Of a DNA stretch of 64,000 bases, positions 9,947-22,143 are shown piece after piece. The position numbers and the translations under genes are program-made. The DNA lies in contig NC_134573.1 in assembly GCF_050947875.1 (NCBI RefSeq), forward strand, positions 35,093,115 through 35,157,114. Direction: 5' to 3'. The notes beneath the pieces were generated by a model. The model searched no databases and had not been told where the DNA came from. It saw only the letters and a program-made list of their open reading frames with translations. Each line of letters starts with the position of its first letter. Position 1 is the stretch's first letter. The DNA comes from Dermacentor variabilis. Taxonomy: Eukaryota; Arthropoda; Arachnida; Ixodida; Ixodidae.

Positions 9947-12900
9947 TTAGTGCTGGTAGGACGGCTTAAGTCGCACAACATAGACTATTTCGGGTCATGA
10001 GCGGCGTCGCTGTCATAGCGAAATGCCGTCTGGCACGACCTCATAGTTGAGTGCGCCAATGCGTCGGATCATTTTGCAGGGTCCAAAATAATGGCATAAA
10101 AGCTTCTCGCTAAGCCCTCATCGGGGTATTGGAGTCCAAACACGGTTGCTGGGCTGGTACTCGACGTAGCGTCGTTGAAGGTTGTAGTGTCGGCTGTCTG
10201 TCCTCTGCTGGTTCTCGATTCGCAGGCGGGCGAGTGGTCGGGCTTCGTCGTGATGGAAATGCGTGGCGGCATCAAGATTCTCTTCATCGGTGATGCATGG
10301 CAGCATGGCGTCGAGAGTCGTCGTCAGGTTCCTGCCATAAACCAGCTTGAACGGTGGCATCTGTGTTCTTGCACTGCCGTGTTGTAAGCGAAAGTTATGT
10401 ACGGCAGCACGGCTTCCCAGGTCTTGTGTTCGACGTCGACGTACATTGCTAGCATGTCGGCGAGGGTCTTGTTCAGGCGCTCCGTGAGACCATTCGTCTG
10501 CGGATGGTAGGCAGTTGTTCTCCTGTGGCTTGTCTGGCTGTATTGCAGAATGGCTTGGGTGAGCTCTGCTGTAAAGGCCGTTCCTCTGTCGGTGATGAGG
10601 ACTTCTGGAGCACCATGTCGCAGCAGGATGTTCTCAACGAAGACTTTCACCACTTCGGCTGTGCTTTAGTTTCAGTGAAGCGGGTGGGGTAGTCCGTCGC
10701 CACGACGATCCACTTGATTTCCGGTTGTTGACGTCTGAAAAGGTCCCAACAAACCCATTCCGATCTGCTGGAATGGTCGGTAAGGATTGGCTGTAGTAAT
10801 CCGGCTGGCCTTGTCGGTGGTGTCTTGCGTTGCTGACAGTCTCGTCATGTCTTGATGTAACGGGCAATGTCGGCGGTCAGGCGTGGCCAGTAATACTTTT
10901 CCTGTATCCTCGATAGTGTCCGGGAATATCCAAGGTGCCTAGTGATCGGATCATCATGTAGGGCATGCATTACTTCTGTACTCAAGTGCTGGGGGAACAA
11001 CAAGTGGATAACTGGAGCGGACTGGTGAGAAGTTGTTCTTTACAAGTAGGTTGTTTTGAAGCAAGAACGAAGACAGTCCTCACTTAAATGCCCTAGGGAC
11101 AAAGTCAGTGTTCCTTTCCAAATACTAGATGAGGCTTTTTAGCTTTGGGTCCGCACGTTGCTGTTTAGTGAAGTCTTCCGTGCTTATAATTCCAAGGAAG
11201 GCATCGTCATCCTTGTCGTCTTGCAATAGCAGGTCAATGGAGCCGTGTGATAGGCAATCGGCATCAGAGTGTTTTCATCCAGACTTTTAGAATACCGTGA
11301 CGTCATATTGTTGCAGTCTGAGGCTCTACCACGCCAGCCGTCCTGAAGGGTTCTTTAAATTAGCTAGCCAACACAACGCTTAATGGTTGCTGACTGCTTT
11401 GAATGGCCTGCCATATACCAACGCCTCCTATAATATACTATGCCTGGAACGTGAGCCGCAAACGCGCTGCCCTTCCCTCGCCTGTACTCTTCTCCTTTTG
11501 GTACGGTGGCGAGCGCCTCTTGCGGCCAGCCCTTGTAAACACGCTGGTGGCGCGGCCACCGGGAGCGACGTCGGCAGCCAAGCAGCTGGCGCGTCGTGAG
11601 CTTTCGGCGGTGGCGGCTGTGGTTGAGGGGGTCATGGGGACCGGTACGGTGGCGCGCGCCGTCCTGCGGCGCATGGTCGCAACACTCGGCAGAGAGCTCC
11701 CTATGGAAAAGAGAGCGACGTTCCAGGCATATAGTTATAGGAGGCGTTGCATATACGTAAGGGCAGAATTCTCCTGTAGCCCAAATGATGGCGAGGCATT
11801 TCTTTGCAGTCGTAGAATAATTGCCTTCTGCTTTTGACAGCGACCAGCTAGCATAAGATATCACCCGTTCAAGTCCGTCTTTCCTCTGGACTAGGACGGC
11901 ACCGAGGCCCAGGCTACTGGCGTCAATGTGGATCCTGGTATCGGTGTCCTCGTTGAAGTGTGCAAGCACCGGCGGCAACTGCATACGTCATTTGAGTTCT
12001 TGAAATGCGTCGGCCTGCAGCGTTTCCCACTTGAACTCGACATCACATTTAGTTAGATGTGTCAGCGGCTCCGCAATGCTTGCAAAGTCCTTGACAAAGT
12101 GCCTATAGTAGGCACACATGCCAAGGAATCTATGCACTGCCTTCTTGTCGATGGGCTGCGGGAACTTTACTACGGCAGCTGTCTTCTGCAAGTCGGGGTG
12201 GACTCCAGACTTGCTGATTACATGGCCTAGGAACAGAAGCTCATCGTAAGCGAAGCGGCACTTTTCCGGCTTCAGAGTGAGTCCTGATGATTTGATGGCC
12301 TCTAATACTGTTGCAAAGCCAGCTAAGGTGATCATCGAAATTTCTGGCGAAGACGACGTCATCCAAGTAAACAAGACACGTCTGCCACTTCAGTCCTGCC
12401 AACACCGTGTCTATGACGTACTGAAACGTTGCAGGCACCGAGCACAGTCCGAATGGCATGACCTTGAACTTGTAGAGGCTGTCTGGCGTGATGAAGGCAG
12501 TCTTTTCGCGATCTCTCGTCGACTTCTATTTGCCAGTAGCCAGACTTGAGGTCCATCGATGAGAAGTATTTAACGTTGCAGAGCCAATCCAATGCGTCGT
12601 CTATCCGTGGGAGGGGGTATACGTCCTTCTTCGTGATCTTGTTCAGTCGACGATGATCGACGCAGGAACATAGGGTTCTATCCTTTTTCTTCACCAAGGC
12701 TACAGACGATGCCCACGGGCTTTTCGAAGGCTGGACAATGTCGCACAGCATTTCGTCGACTTTTTGCCTAATAACGTCACATTCTCGCATCAAAACTCAG
12801 TAAGGGCTCTGGTGGGGTGGTTGAGTGCACTCTTCAGTGATTATGCGATGCTTTGCGACTGGTGTTTGTCGAATCCTCGATGTCGTTGAAAAGCAGTCTT

Positions 12901-13655
12901 TGTATCGTCAGAGTAGGCTTCTGAGCTGTTGCTGCTTGATCATAGGGAGGCTTGAAATTACGTCGAAGTCTGGTTCGGGAACTATGGTCATTGGGGCAGA
13001 TGCAGCAGAATCCGAGAGGACAAACCTATTGCTGGTTTCCAGAATTTCCTCGATATACGCGATCGTCGTGCCCTTATTGATGTGCTTCAACTCCTGGCTG
13101 AAGTTTGTCAGCAATACTTTCATTTTTTTCCTCCATGCAGTCGAGCGATCACTCTTGCGACGCAAATTTCATGGTCTAGCGGTAGACGTTGGTCACCCTC
13201 GATGACGCCTTCTACATCCACAGGTGTTTTGGTGCCGACAGAAATGACAATGCTGGTGCGGGGCGGGATGCTGACTTTATTTTCAAGTACGCTCAAGGCA
13301 TGGTGACTATGAGAGCTCTCTGGCGGTATCGCTCGATCTTCTGACAGCATTATCGATTTCAACTTCAGGTCAATGACTGCGCCGTGTTGGTTCAGGAAGT
13401 CCATGCCAAGAATGACGTCTCATTAACACTGTTGGAGGATAACGAAGGTAGCAGGGTAAGTCTGGTCACGAATGGTAATTCTTGCCGTGCAGATTCCAGT
13501 CCGCATGATGAGGTGTCCTCCAGCAGTCCTAATTAACGGGCCTTCCCATGCAGTCTTAACTTTCTTCAACTGGGCTGCGATGTGTCCACTCATGACGGAC
13601 TGATCGGCCCCTGTGTCCACTAAGGCAGTTACTGCGGGGCCGTCCAGAAGCACGT
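9947..13655 (-). pseudogene. gypsy1 Pol remnant (protease, RT, RNase H, integrase)
   Basis: In order on the minus strand: an aspartic protease with an intact VDTGADQS motif (13423-13653); RT with SSMDLKSGYWQ, PFGL and an intact YLDD (12241-12793), continuing through FLGHVIS (11988-12374); RNase H starting HIDASSLGLGAVL (11364-11984), interrupted by the MITE at 11419-11749; an H2C2 zinc finger (about 10800-10970); the integrase core with ITDRGTAF and YHPQTNGLTERLN (10324-10653); and a C-terminal GP(Y/F)-like region ending near 9947. Multiple frameshifts separate the pieces. The domain order is standard Ty3/gypsy with no chromodomain seen. Its closest relative in the window is gypsy3 (34845-38445). 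Confidence 0.85.
11419..11749. mobile_element. 331-bp MITE inside gypsy1 RNase H
   Basis: Inverted repeats of about 32 bp (left CAACGCCTCCTATAATATAC, right ending TATAGGAGGCGTTG) enclose a GC-rich core with no coding capacity. A 7-bp duplication CATATAC flanks it at 11412-11418 and 11750-11756. The RNase H reading resumes beyond it. The superfamily is not assignable from 7-bp duplications and CAACGCC ends. Confidence 0.8.
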
Positions 13656-13974
13656 CAAGGTCGGTGGTTCTTTGTCTTGTGTTACAGTTAGAGTTTGGCG
13701 TCCGATTATGGCTGCATTGCGTTTACCTATGGCTGGTACGTGGCGTCACCAGGTCGTCTTTCGTCGGTATATTCTTTGCTTCTAGACTTCGTCAAGACAG
13801 CGGCGTGTCGTTATGTCGTCGAGATAGGCTCTTCGGCGGCGGAGGATCTTCGTCAGTTCGACGAACAGCAACCGCACCTCTATCGGTTGCTGCTTTTAGT
13901 TTTCCAGATATGCTCTCGCAGAGCAGCCCCGGCTGGGCCGGTGTATGGATGGCGCTGCGGCGACAGGTAGCGGC

Positions 13975-15240
13975 CTGGTGATGGCGAACGGGACGGTCAT
14001 CGAGAGCTCCACTGAGCAGCAGCGAGGTAGTCGGTGATATCACGAGGGCGTTCACCTTGCTGCAGGCACGGAGCATTGACGGCGAACCCTCGTAGTCCCA
14101 TTTCGCGGTATGGGCATTGGCGGTAGATATGTCTGGCTTCCCCACAGTGATAGCAGAGCGGGCGATGGTCGGGGGTGCGCCAAATGTCCGTCTTCCTGGC
14201 GTAGCTGCGCTGCACGTGCTGGCGGTGGCGGACGACGGAATTGCGGCGTTACAGGGCCCTGGCACCATCGCAGAGGGGACCTTCAAGGCGTGCGACGGCG
14301 GCGTAGGTCATTGCTTTTGCCCTGGGGCTATGCTAATTGAGGTTGCACCACAGGAACTCTACACGATCGCTGAACCTCATCTTTCACGATATTGGCGATC
14401 GAGGCCACTTGAAGCTGCGACGAAGGCAAGACCTTGCGCACAATGGCCCTGATAGTCATCTGAAGGTCATCGGAACGCAGTCATTGGATGACGCACTGTG
14501 GCGTGAGCACCTGGCAGTTATATTGCCAGGTGCGCATTTCCAGAGTTTTCTCGATCGTCGATGCCTCTGCAGAAAACTCAGCTACTGTCTTCGGCGGGTT
14601 GCGAATCAGTCCGGCGAAAAGTTCTTGCTTGACACCCCGCATCAGGAAGCTGACTTTTTTTCTCCTCTGACATTTCCGGGTCGGCGTGCCAGAAAAGACA
14701 GGCCATCTCCTCCGTGAAGATCGCTATGGTCTCATTGGGAAGCTGTCCTCTGGTTTCTAGTACTAGCGCTTGGGTGCACTCTTTACGCACTATGCTTGTG
14801 AATGTTTGCAGGAAACCGGTTCGGAACAGGTCCCACATCGTTAAGGTGGTTTCTCGATATTCTGAACCACATCCTGGCCGCATCTTCCAATGCGAAATAG
14901 ACATGTCGCAGCTTGTCGTCGCTGTTCCAGCAGTTAAATGAAGCGACCCTCTTGTACGTCTCCAGCCAACTTTCCGGGTCCTCAAATGTGGAACCGCGGA
15001 ACGTCGGTGGCTCCCTGGGCTATTGGGGCCACTGCGACTGCCATTGGGGCTGTCCTCTATGTCGTCTCTGGACGACCTTCGTGGATGATTTTCTTGGTTG
15101 TCTCTGATAGAAGTCCGTGTTCCGGGAGCAGCTGCTGTAGCCGGCGGCTTGCTCGATGTTCTGGGAAGACGTTGGTGCGGTCTTTGCGGTTCGGGCTTGG
15201 ATTACGGCTTGTTGGGGGGCGTCCAGTACGTCCAGTAAAG
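13975..15240 (-). pseudogene. gypsy1 Gag remnant
   Basis: Minus-strand pieces give a retrotransposon Gag: a capsid-like segment with PESWLETYKRVASF and AARMWF (about 14880-15010), then FLQTFTS and a retrotrans_gag-type stretch (14578-14800). A single CCHC zinc knuckle CYHCGEARHIYRQC lies at about 14110-14160. Gag would form the particle and the knuckle bind RNA. Stops and phase changes (14578-14985 versus 13997-14286) break it. It directly follows the 5' LTR and leader. Confidence 0.75.
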
Positions 15241-15253
15241 CACTTCCACCAGA

Positions 15254-15673
15254 TGTCACGTAGCAGTGACGGTGAAGAAGGCAGCAAAACTGTGATTAAT
15301 GAAACTAGCGTTTTATTGGGCAAACTTGTGCCCTCAAAAGCAGGCTACACTCAAAGAACAACGATAGCGACAAACACGCTTGGCGATCGTCGAAAATTTG
15401 ATCAGCGGGTCAAGCGCTTTGGCTTTTATACATCAGTCGTCGAATGTTCCACAGTAATCGCTGGGACCCGTGTGCTTTCCACAAAGTTCTACATTATTCG
15501 TGTTGCGCACACATGCAATCAGATTACACAATGTTCTGTCACAGACAGCGGATGGAACCATCGATAACATTCCAGAAACTTTCGATACATGCAGGCGCGT
15601 CCTCCGCTGTGCGATAACATTTGTTAGGCGGTGAAATGTGGTCACTCGATAAAAATAAACATGTACGGTGTCA
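15254..15673 (-). repeat. gypsy1 5' LTR
   Basis: Starts TGTCACGTAGC and ends GGTGTCA on the plus strand and pairs with 9405-9821. Its outer edge abuts LINE A coding sequence directly. Confidence 0.85.
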
Positions 15674-15806
15674 ATATGTATTGGAGATGTACGTTCCACG
15701 TCAGATGACTAGTGATACGTATGCTGAGGTATTTTCAAGATGCTACAGAGGCTAATGGTGTGTTATCGAGGGTATATATGAGAGAAACGGGGCAAGAGGA
15801 AGTCCG

Positions 15807-18272
15807 TTAGACATGCATGCTTTTACATTTATTAATATTAAGAGTCATTAAAGAATCGGAGCACTGTAAATATATGGCGATATGGTCGGATTGCAGGGCA
15901 GTATGATCAGAAGCGTTAGTGATGACGCGGTAAACTACGCATTCATCGGCGAAAAGTTTTGTAGAAGTAACGAACTTGGGAAAGTCATTAATAAAAATTA
16001 GAAAGAGCAGTGGATCCAAAACAGACAGCTGAGTTACACCAGACTGCACAAAAGCGATAGAAGAGTAATGTCCATTAGAAGATGCATATTGGAAGCGGTT
16101 AGAAAGGAAGCAGTCAACCCAGTGCAAGTTATTAGTATCGATATTAATTTTTCGCAACTTAAGGAACAGCAATTTGTGAGACACAGAGTCGAAAGCTTTC
16201 GCGAAGTCAAAGAATATACAATCAATTGGTAGTCCTTTGTCTGCAGCACTAAATAAATCATTAGTAAAAACCAAGAGCTGAATTTCACATTAAAAAAATT
16301 TCCTAAGACCATGCTGACAGTTAGTGCAAAACGAGTTTGATTCCAGAAAAGTAATAAGATGCGAGTATATGACATGTTCCATGAGCTTACAGGGTATGCT
16401 GGTTAATGATATGGGCCTGTAATTAAATGAAGAGTCAGTGGGTCTTGATTTGTACAGTGGAACCACCTTCCCTCCCTTCCAACTATTAGGCAAGGCGGGT
16501 AATTCGAGTGACTGAGCGAAAATATGCGACAGTATTAAAGAAGAATACGTAACCGCGTTTTTAAGAAACTTGGAATTGATATGATAAATTCCTGCACAAG
16601 AAAATGTCTTTAGCTTTGTAATCAAACTAGCAATACCAACAGCATCAAAAGAAACAGGGTTCATAGGAATGTAATCAGCAAACGGGATGTCAGGATAAGC
16701 GTGGGGTGATGTAGCAGAAAAGAGTGACACGAATACATTGTTTAATACTTCGCAGCAGTCATTGCGGGCTATAGTAACACCATTTTCATCACACAATTCA
16801 ATCGAGGATGACTTCTTGTCACTGACTATATTCCTAAATTTCCGCGGGCTATAATGAAGAATTGAAGGCAGAGTAACTTGATAAAATTCACTCCTAGAAA
16901 GTGCGATAGCTTGCTTGTATTCGCAGTCAGCAGTGACATAGGCATGCCAACGCTCTGCATTAATGGCTGTCTTGGTGTGCTGAAAAAGTATGTTCTTTTT
17001 ATTTAGCAGACGTTTAAGACATGCATTGAACCATGGTGCCTGTGAGTTAGAGGTGATACGTCTAATTGGAATGAATCGTTGAATGAGCAAAAGTATTTCC
17101 TGCCTAAATAGGCACCAATTTTCTTCAACGGTTCTTGAGTGGATGTTACAAAAATAGTCAATGATGAACAATTGTAACGCTTGGTTAATAGAATCAAAAT
17201 CAGCATTTTTATAATCGCAAATTTGTTTGGACAATTTATAGGAAGAACAGAAGCTCTTAAGTTAAACTGCATTATGCAATGATCACTTAGGCTTGGCAGG
17301 TGAATTACAGTGGAAACAAGGTTGGGTACTGTCGTGAGGAATAAATCCAAGATAGCAGAATGTGTTGTGCACCAAGTTGGTTTAAGAGCAAGCTGCATTA
17401 TGTTAAAGTCTAGACAAATATTGATGAAAGATGAGCTCTCGGACGAACAATTTACTGAGGCAAAATCAGTACCCCAATTAATAGTAGGGTAGTTAAAGTC
17501 GCCCAGGATCAATAATGAATATAAGGGAAATCTTACGGTTGTAGTGCTGAGTGCATCATGAAAGTCTGAACAAAACGTGTTACATACATGAAGTGGGCTA
17601 GCGGTAACACACATAAAAAATGAAGTCCCTGTGCCCGGCGCATACTACTACTTATTCAGGAGGCGCCGTGGTTGCTCAGTGGCTATGGTGTTGGGCTGCT
17701 AAGCACGACGTCGCGGGATCGAATCCCGGCCATGGCAGCTGCATTTCAATGGGGGCGAAATGCAGAAACACCTGTGGTACTTAGATTTAGGTGCATGTTA
17801 AAGAACCCCAGGTGGTCCAAATTTCCGGAGTCCCCCGCTACGGCGTGCCTCATAATTAGAGAGCAGTTTTGGCACGTAAAACTCCATAATTTAATTGAAC
17901 TAATTCAAGAGGCGACGAAAGCGCTAAGCTGCTGCAGATAGTCTCGTCACAAACAGCTATCAGTACACCGCCGCCAATGCACGGGTCACGATCATATCGA
18001 AAGAATTTGTAATTATTTTCAATATCTAGGGTTCAGTAATTTTACTCGAAAGCCATGTCTTGGTCAGTACCACAATATCAGCTTCACATGTGTCAATAAC
18101 TGTGGACAGCTGATCGCGCTTATTGCATTCACTGCGTATTTTGAAATACAGGATGGAAGCTAATCTTTCTTTAGTACCATGGAGTGGCTATAACTGTGGT
18201 GTATGGGAAGTGCTTGAAGTGGCACTGGATATGTTAGTACTGTTGGCAGTCCGGCTATCGGAAGGATTCATT
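15807..18272 (-). pseudogene. LINE A ORF2: endonuclease and reverse transcriptase
   Basis: The N-terminal half of the endonuclease (17915-18272) reads ADIVVLTKTWLS and, after a shift, IGGGVLIAV. After the SINE it continues with LILGDFNYP and LSDHC (17003-17614), the catalytic GDFN and SDH motifs. RT follows: WKGGKVVPLYK and NYRPISLTS (16290-17234), FDFAKAFDSVSH, a motif B like SVLDPLLFLIFINDF, then motif C as FADECVVY (15807-16274), where the usual FADD has Glu for the second Asp. It performs target-primed reverse transcription in living members. Stops, two frameshifts and the SINE make this copy dead. Confidence 0.85.
17666..17899 (+). mobile_element. Full-length tRNA-derived SINE (Ruka-like)
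   Basis: The head carries a pol III A box (TGGTTGCTCAGTGG, about 17669-17682) and a B box (GGGATCGAATCCC, 17715-17727). The body then has TTAGATTTAGGTGCATGTTA and CCCCAGGTGGTCC, and the tail is TTTAATTGAA. Flanking 15-mers at 17651-17665 and 17900-17914 match at 13 positions and look like an aged target duplication. It lies in the endonuclease frame of LINE A, antisense to it. This family is known from ixodid ticks and is mobilised by LINE machinery in trans. Confidence 0.85.
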
Positions 18273-18324
18273 TCACATACTTGGCTGGCAACATGACAGT
18301 ATACATAGCACTTCTTGTTAATAT

Positions 18325-18485
18325 TGTTACGTAGGAAGGCGCAGATGAAAAGCTACATACAAGTATATTTACAAGAAAATATGCCGCACTTGGCCTAGAG
18401 GCAGCAGCTCGCGCTAGCCTCTAATCGTCGTCGTCATCTTCACACTGCTCGCCTCTTCGTGATCGCAAATACTGTTCCGTAGCAC
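18325..18485 (-). repeat. gypsy2 3' LTR
   Basis: Plus-strand TGTTACGTAGG to CCGTAGCA. The minus-strand CCGAGGGTAG just inside it is the only purine-tract candidate. The segment 18391-18485 aligns to the 5' LTR remnant 26361-26448. Confidence 0.75.
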
Positions 18486-18519
18486 TACCCTCGGCGTCAA
18501 AAGCGCCGTCCCGGGGCGA

Positions 18520-21500
18520 CTAAAGGCCAGGCTCGGAAGCAGTGTAGTAAGCCTTGAGCCTACTGACATGCACGACATCACTAGATGCCAGAGGAGAGGA
18601 CGAGGTTGAACCCACAGGAGCAATTTCGTACGTCACAGGCGTCACCTGGCGCAGCACGTGGTAGGGCCCTGTGTATCGCGAAAGGAGCTTCTCTGAAATT
18701 CTGATGTGATGAGAGGGCGACCACAGGAGCACAAGCGCACCAGGCGAAAACTGTACGTCACGATGGCGGGCGTTGTACTAACACTCCTGAGTGGTTTGTG
18801 AGGCCGTCAGCCGAGCACGGGAAAGCTGGCGTGCATGGTCAGCAAGGGCGATAGCGTCGCGCGCATACTCGCTTGTTGGGATTGCAGCAGGAGGAAGTGC
18901 CATGTCTAGGGGCAAGGTAGGTTCGCGACCGTACAGTAGATAAAATGGAGAAAATCCGGCGGTGTCGTGCCGGTAAGAATTGTATGCAAATGTGACGTAA
19001 GGAAGGGCAAGGTCCCAGTCGTGGTGGTCCTTGGAAACGTACTTGGACAGCATATCGGTAAGAATACGGTTTAACCGCTCTGTCAGGCCACTGGTTTGAT
19101 GATGGTATGAGGTAGTCAGCTTGTGTTGAATGGAGCAGGAACGCACAATGTCGGCGATAACTTTTCGAGAGGAAGTTTCGACCACGGTCAGCAAGCAGCT
19201 GTCGCGGGGCGCCATTAAGCAAGATAATGTCACGCAAGAGATAGTCTGCGACGACAGTGGTGCAACTGGTAGGGAGAACTCGCATGATAACGTATCAGGT
19301 GGCGTAATCAGTTGCGACAGCTACCCATTTGTTCCCAGAGGATGACGTGGGAAAGGGACCGAGGAAGTCTAATCCAACATGAAAGAACGGTTCCACAGGG
19401 ACGGTGATCGGCTAGAGATGACTGGCAGGTAGCACCTGAGGTGTTTTCTGACGCTGGCAGGGATCACAGGCAGCAACATAGCGTCGGACAGAGCGAGCGA
19501 GACCAGGCCAATAGAAGCAGCGGCGGACACGGTCGTACGTGCGGGTTACCCCAAGATGTCGTGCAGTAGGTGCGTCATACATCTCAAAGAGCACAGTCTG
19601 TCGTAGATGTTTTGGCACGACAAGAAGAAGATCAGAGCCATCAGGGAGGAAGTTCCTTTGATACAGAATGCCGCCCTGGAGGACATATCAGTGAATGGAT
19701 GCATCAGTAGGTGTAGAGCACAGATGCTCGATGAGTGCTCGCAGTGATAGGTCTCGGTACTGCTCATCGGCGATGTTAGCGAAGGCAGACACAGAGAAAA
19801 TGCCGTTGGCGCTACTACTGTCGGCGTTGTCAGGCTCATCTACCGGGTAGCGAGACAGGCACTCAGCGTCCTTGTGTAGTCAGCCAGATTTATAGGTGAC
19901 AGTATACGAATATTCTTGAAGGCGTAAGGCCCAGCGATCAAGTCTTCCTGTAGGATCTTTGAGTGAGCATAACCAGCGAAGCGCGCGATGGTCTGTGATA
20001 ACGGAAAAGGGTCGGCCATATAAGTATGGGCGGAATTTCGCAACCGCCCAAACTAGGGCCAGACACTCACGCTCAGTGACGGAATAGTTGCGCTCTGCGG
20101 GTGAGAGGAGCCTGCTGGCGTAAGCGGTAACACTGTCGTGGCCACGCTGGCCTTGTGCCAGTACTGCGCCAATTCCATGACCACTGGCATCAGTACGGAC
20201 TTCGGTAGGCGCAGAAGGATTGAAATGGGCCAGAACGGGACGCATTGTGAGAAGGTCGATTAGATGCAAGAATGCAGAGGCCTCATTATCACCCCACTGG
20301 AAAGGGGCGTCTTTTTTCAAAATCTCGGTTAGTGGTTGTGCTATGGCGGTGAAATTTTTCACGAAACGGCGGAAGTACGAACAAAAGCCGATGAAGCTGC
20401 GCACATCCTTGACACACTTTGGAACAGGGAAGTGCGTAACAGCATGAATCTTGCCTGGGTCCGGTTGCACTCCGTTCGCGTCAACGAGATGCCCAAGGAC
20501 AGTAATCTGGCGACGGCCGAATTGGCACTTCGATGCGTTGAGTTGCAGACCGGCTCGACGAAAAACGTCCAGGACTGCTGAGAGGCACTAGAGGTGCATA
20601 GCGAACGTTGGGGAGAATACTATAACGTCTTCCAAGTAGCACAGGCACGTGGACCATTTGAAACTGTGAAGAAGGGAGTCCATCATGCGTTCAAAAGTGG
20701 CAGGGGTGTTACATAGACTGGAATGGCATCATTTTGAATTGATAAAGACCGTCGGGTGTTACAAAAGCAGTCTTCTCGCTGTCGAGGTCATCCACGGCAA
20801 TCTGCCAGTAGCCAGAGCGAAGGTCAATAGAGGAGAAATAGCGAGCACTGTGGAGGCAGTCAAGGGCATCATCAATCCGAGGTAGGGGATACACGTCCTT
20901 TTGGTAACCTTGTTAAGGTGCCGATAATCCACGCAAAAGTGCCATGAGCCATCCTTCTTTTTGACCAGTACAACAGGTGACACCCATGGACTATATGATG
21001 GTTCAATAATGTTCTTGGCAAGCATTTTGCGAACTTCTGCGTGAATAACTTGACGCTCAGCCGATGACACTCGATATGGGCGGCGATGAATAGGAGGGGC
21101 ATCGCCAGTATTAATGCGATGTTTAACAGCTGTAGTTTGGGCAAAAAACAATTGTTAAAGTAAAAAATATCGTGATAGGAAAACAGTACGCGGTAGAGCT
21201 CACGAGCGTGCTCGAACGGCAAGTCGGGCGCAATCATTTTCTGTAAGTCAGTGATGGTACAAGTTGCCGACTACGATGGTAGAGGAGGATCGGATGAATT
21301 GTCGTCTACTGCAATAGATACTACTGAGTGATCCTCGAATGAGCAAAGCTGGGCCAGAGACAACCCGCATGGCAGCACTTGTGTCGTCAAGCCAAAATTG
21401 ACCACTGGCAGGCAGACGCAATTCGCCATAATAAATAGAACTGTATGAGGTACTGTGATTCCGTGTGTAAGGAGGACGTCTTGCATAGGAGCCACGATGT

Positions 21501-22143
21501 AGTGACCGTCGGAGACTGGTGGGGATGACACTAAGTCAATGTAAGTCAGTGCCGAAGGTGGCAAGCGAACGAAGTCGGCGGAACTGAGGCGACTGGGGTG
21601 TGGTTCAGCGGGATCCAAAACAGGCAGGTCAAGGCAGAGAGTACTGGCGGAACAATCGATGAGAGCAAAATGTGCGGAGAGGAAGTCTAAGCTGTAGGGA
21701 CAGTGGGCGATGACTGTGAATAGCAAGATAGTGGAGCGATCGGCGAAGGAGACGCGGGCGGTACACATACCAATTACGGGGGCTGTTCCGCCATTGGCGA
21801 CACAGACAAGAGGCATCGTGGCGGGCGTGATAATTTTCTTGAGCCGGCTACGAAGGTCAGCGCTCATTACCGACATATGTGCCCCAGTGTGTATAAGTGC
21901 AGACACAGAAACACCGTTGACTTGCACATCAAGATGGTTCAGATGAGTGGGCAACGTCAATAGAGGATTTGGCGGCATAGGGAGCAATGCAGCGTCACCC
22001 CGATACGCTGCATCGTCTAGTTTTCTGGCTGGGAGCGCCGTCCGAAAGGATTCGGCGAATAGGAGCGACAGGGCTGGGGAGAGCGAGATTGTCGTCGTTG
22101 GTGCGAAGGCGAACGAGAATAGGGGCGGTTCGGTGCAGGACAA
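18520..22143 (-). pseudogene. gypsy2 Pol (protease, RT, RNase H, integrase)
   Basis: The protease region has ALIHTGAHMSVM, where the catalytic Asp of DTGA is His (21880-21891). RT has PIHRRPYRVS, WHFCVDYRHLNKV and DLRSGYWQI (20709-21151) and a motif C of YLED rather than YLDD (20627-20638). [12 protein letters not shown] and an RNase H with [15 protein letters not shown], an [11 protein letters not shown] segment and VITDHRAL (19880-20470) follow. Integrase has the H2C2 finger RHLGVTRTYDRVR...CDPCQ (19412-19618), a core with HHQTSGLTERLN (18778-19233) and a C-terminal RYTGPYHVLRQV region ending at 18520. Several frameshifts separate these pieces. Confidence 0.85.

Larger units (their letters stand above)
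9405..15673 (-). mobile_element. Ty3/gypsy LTR retrotransposon, gypsy1
   Basis: Two related LTRs of about 417 and 420 bp flank minus-strand gag and pol remnants in the order Gag, protease, RT, RNase H, integrase. On the minus strand the LTRs begin TGACAC and end GTGACA or similar. The 3' LTR is preceded by a purine tract GAGAGGGGGGC (reverse of about 9822-9835), and a TGG-starting primer-binding-like site follows the 5' LTR. The copy carries stops, frameshifts and a 331-bp MITE in RNase H. The flanks do not match: minisatellite on the left, LINE A coding sequence on the right, with no clear target duplication. Confidence 0.9.
15674..18324 (-). mobile_element. CR1/Jockey-type LINE A, ORF2 part, cut at both ends
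   Basis: Minus-strand ORF2 with an APE-type endonuclease followed by RT. A methionine start lies near 18272. Reading continues on the far side of gypsy2, where ORF1 lies at 26449-27000. A SINE interrupts the endonuclease at 17666-17899. At the 3' side the RT thumb region runs straight into the gypsy1 LTR at 15673, so the C-terminal end and 3' UTR are missing. Confidence 0.85.
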
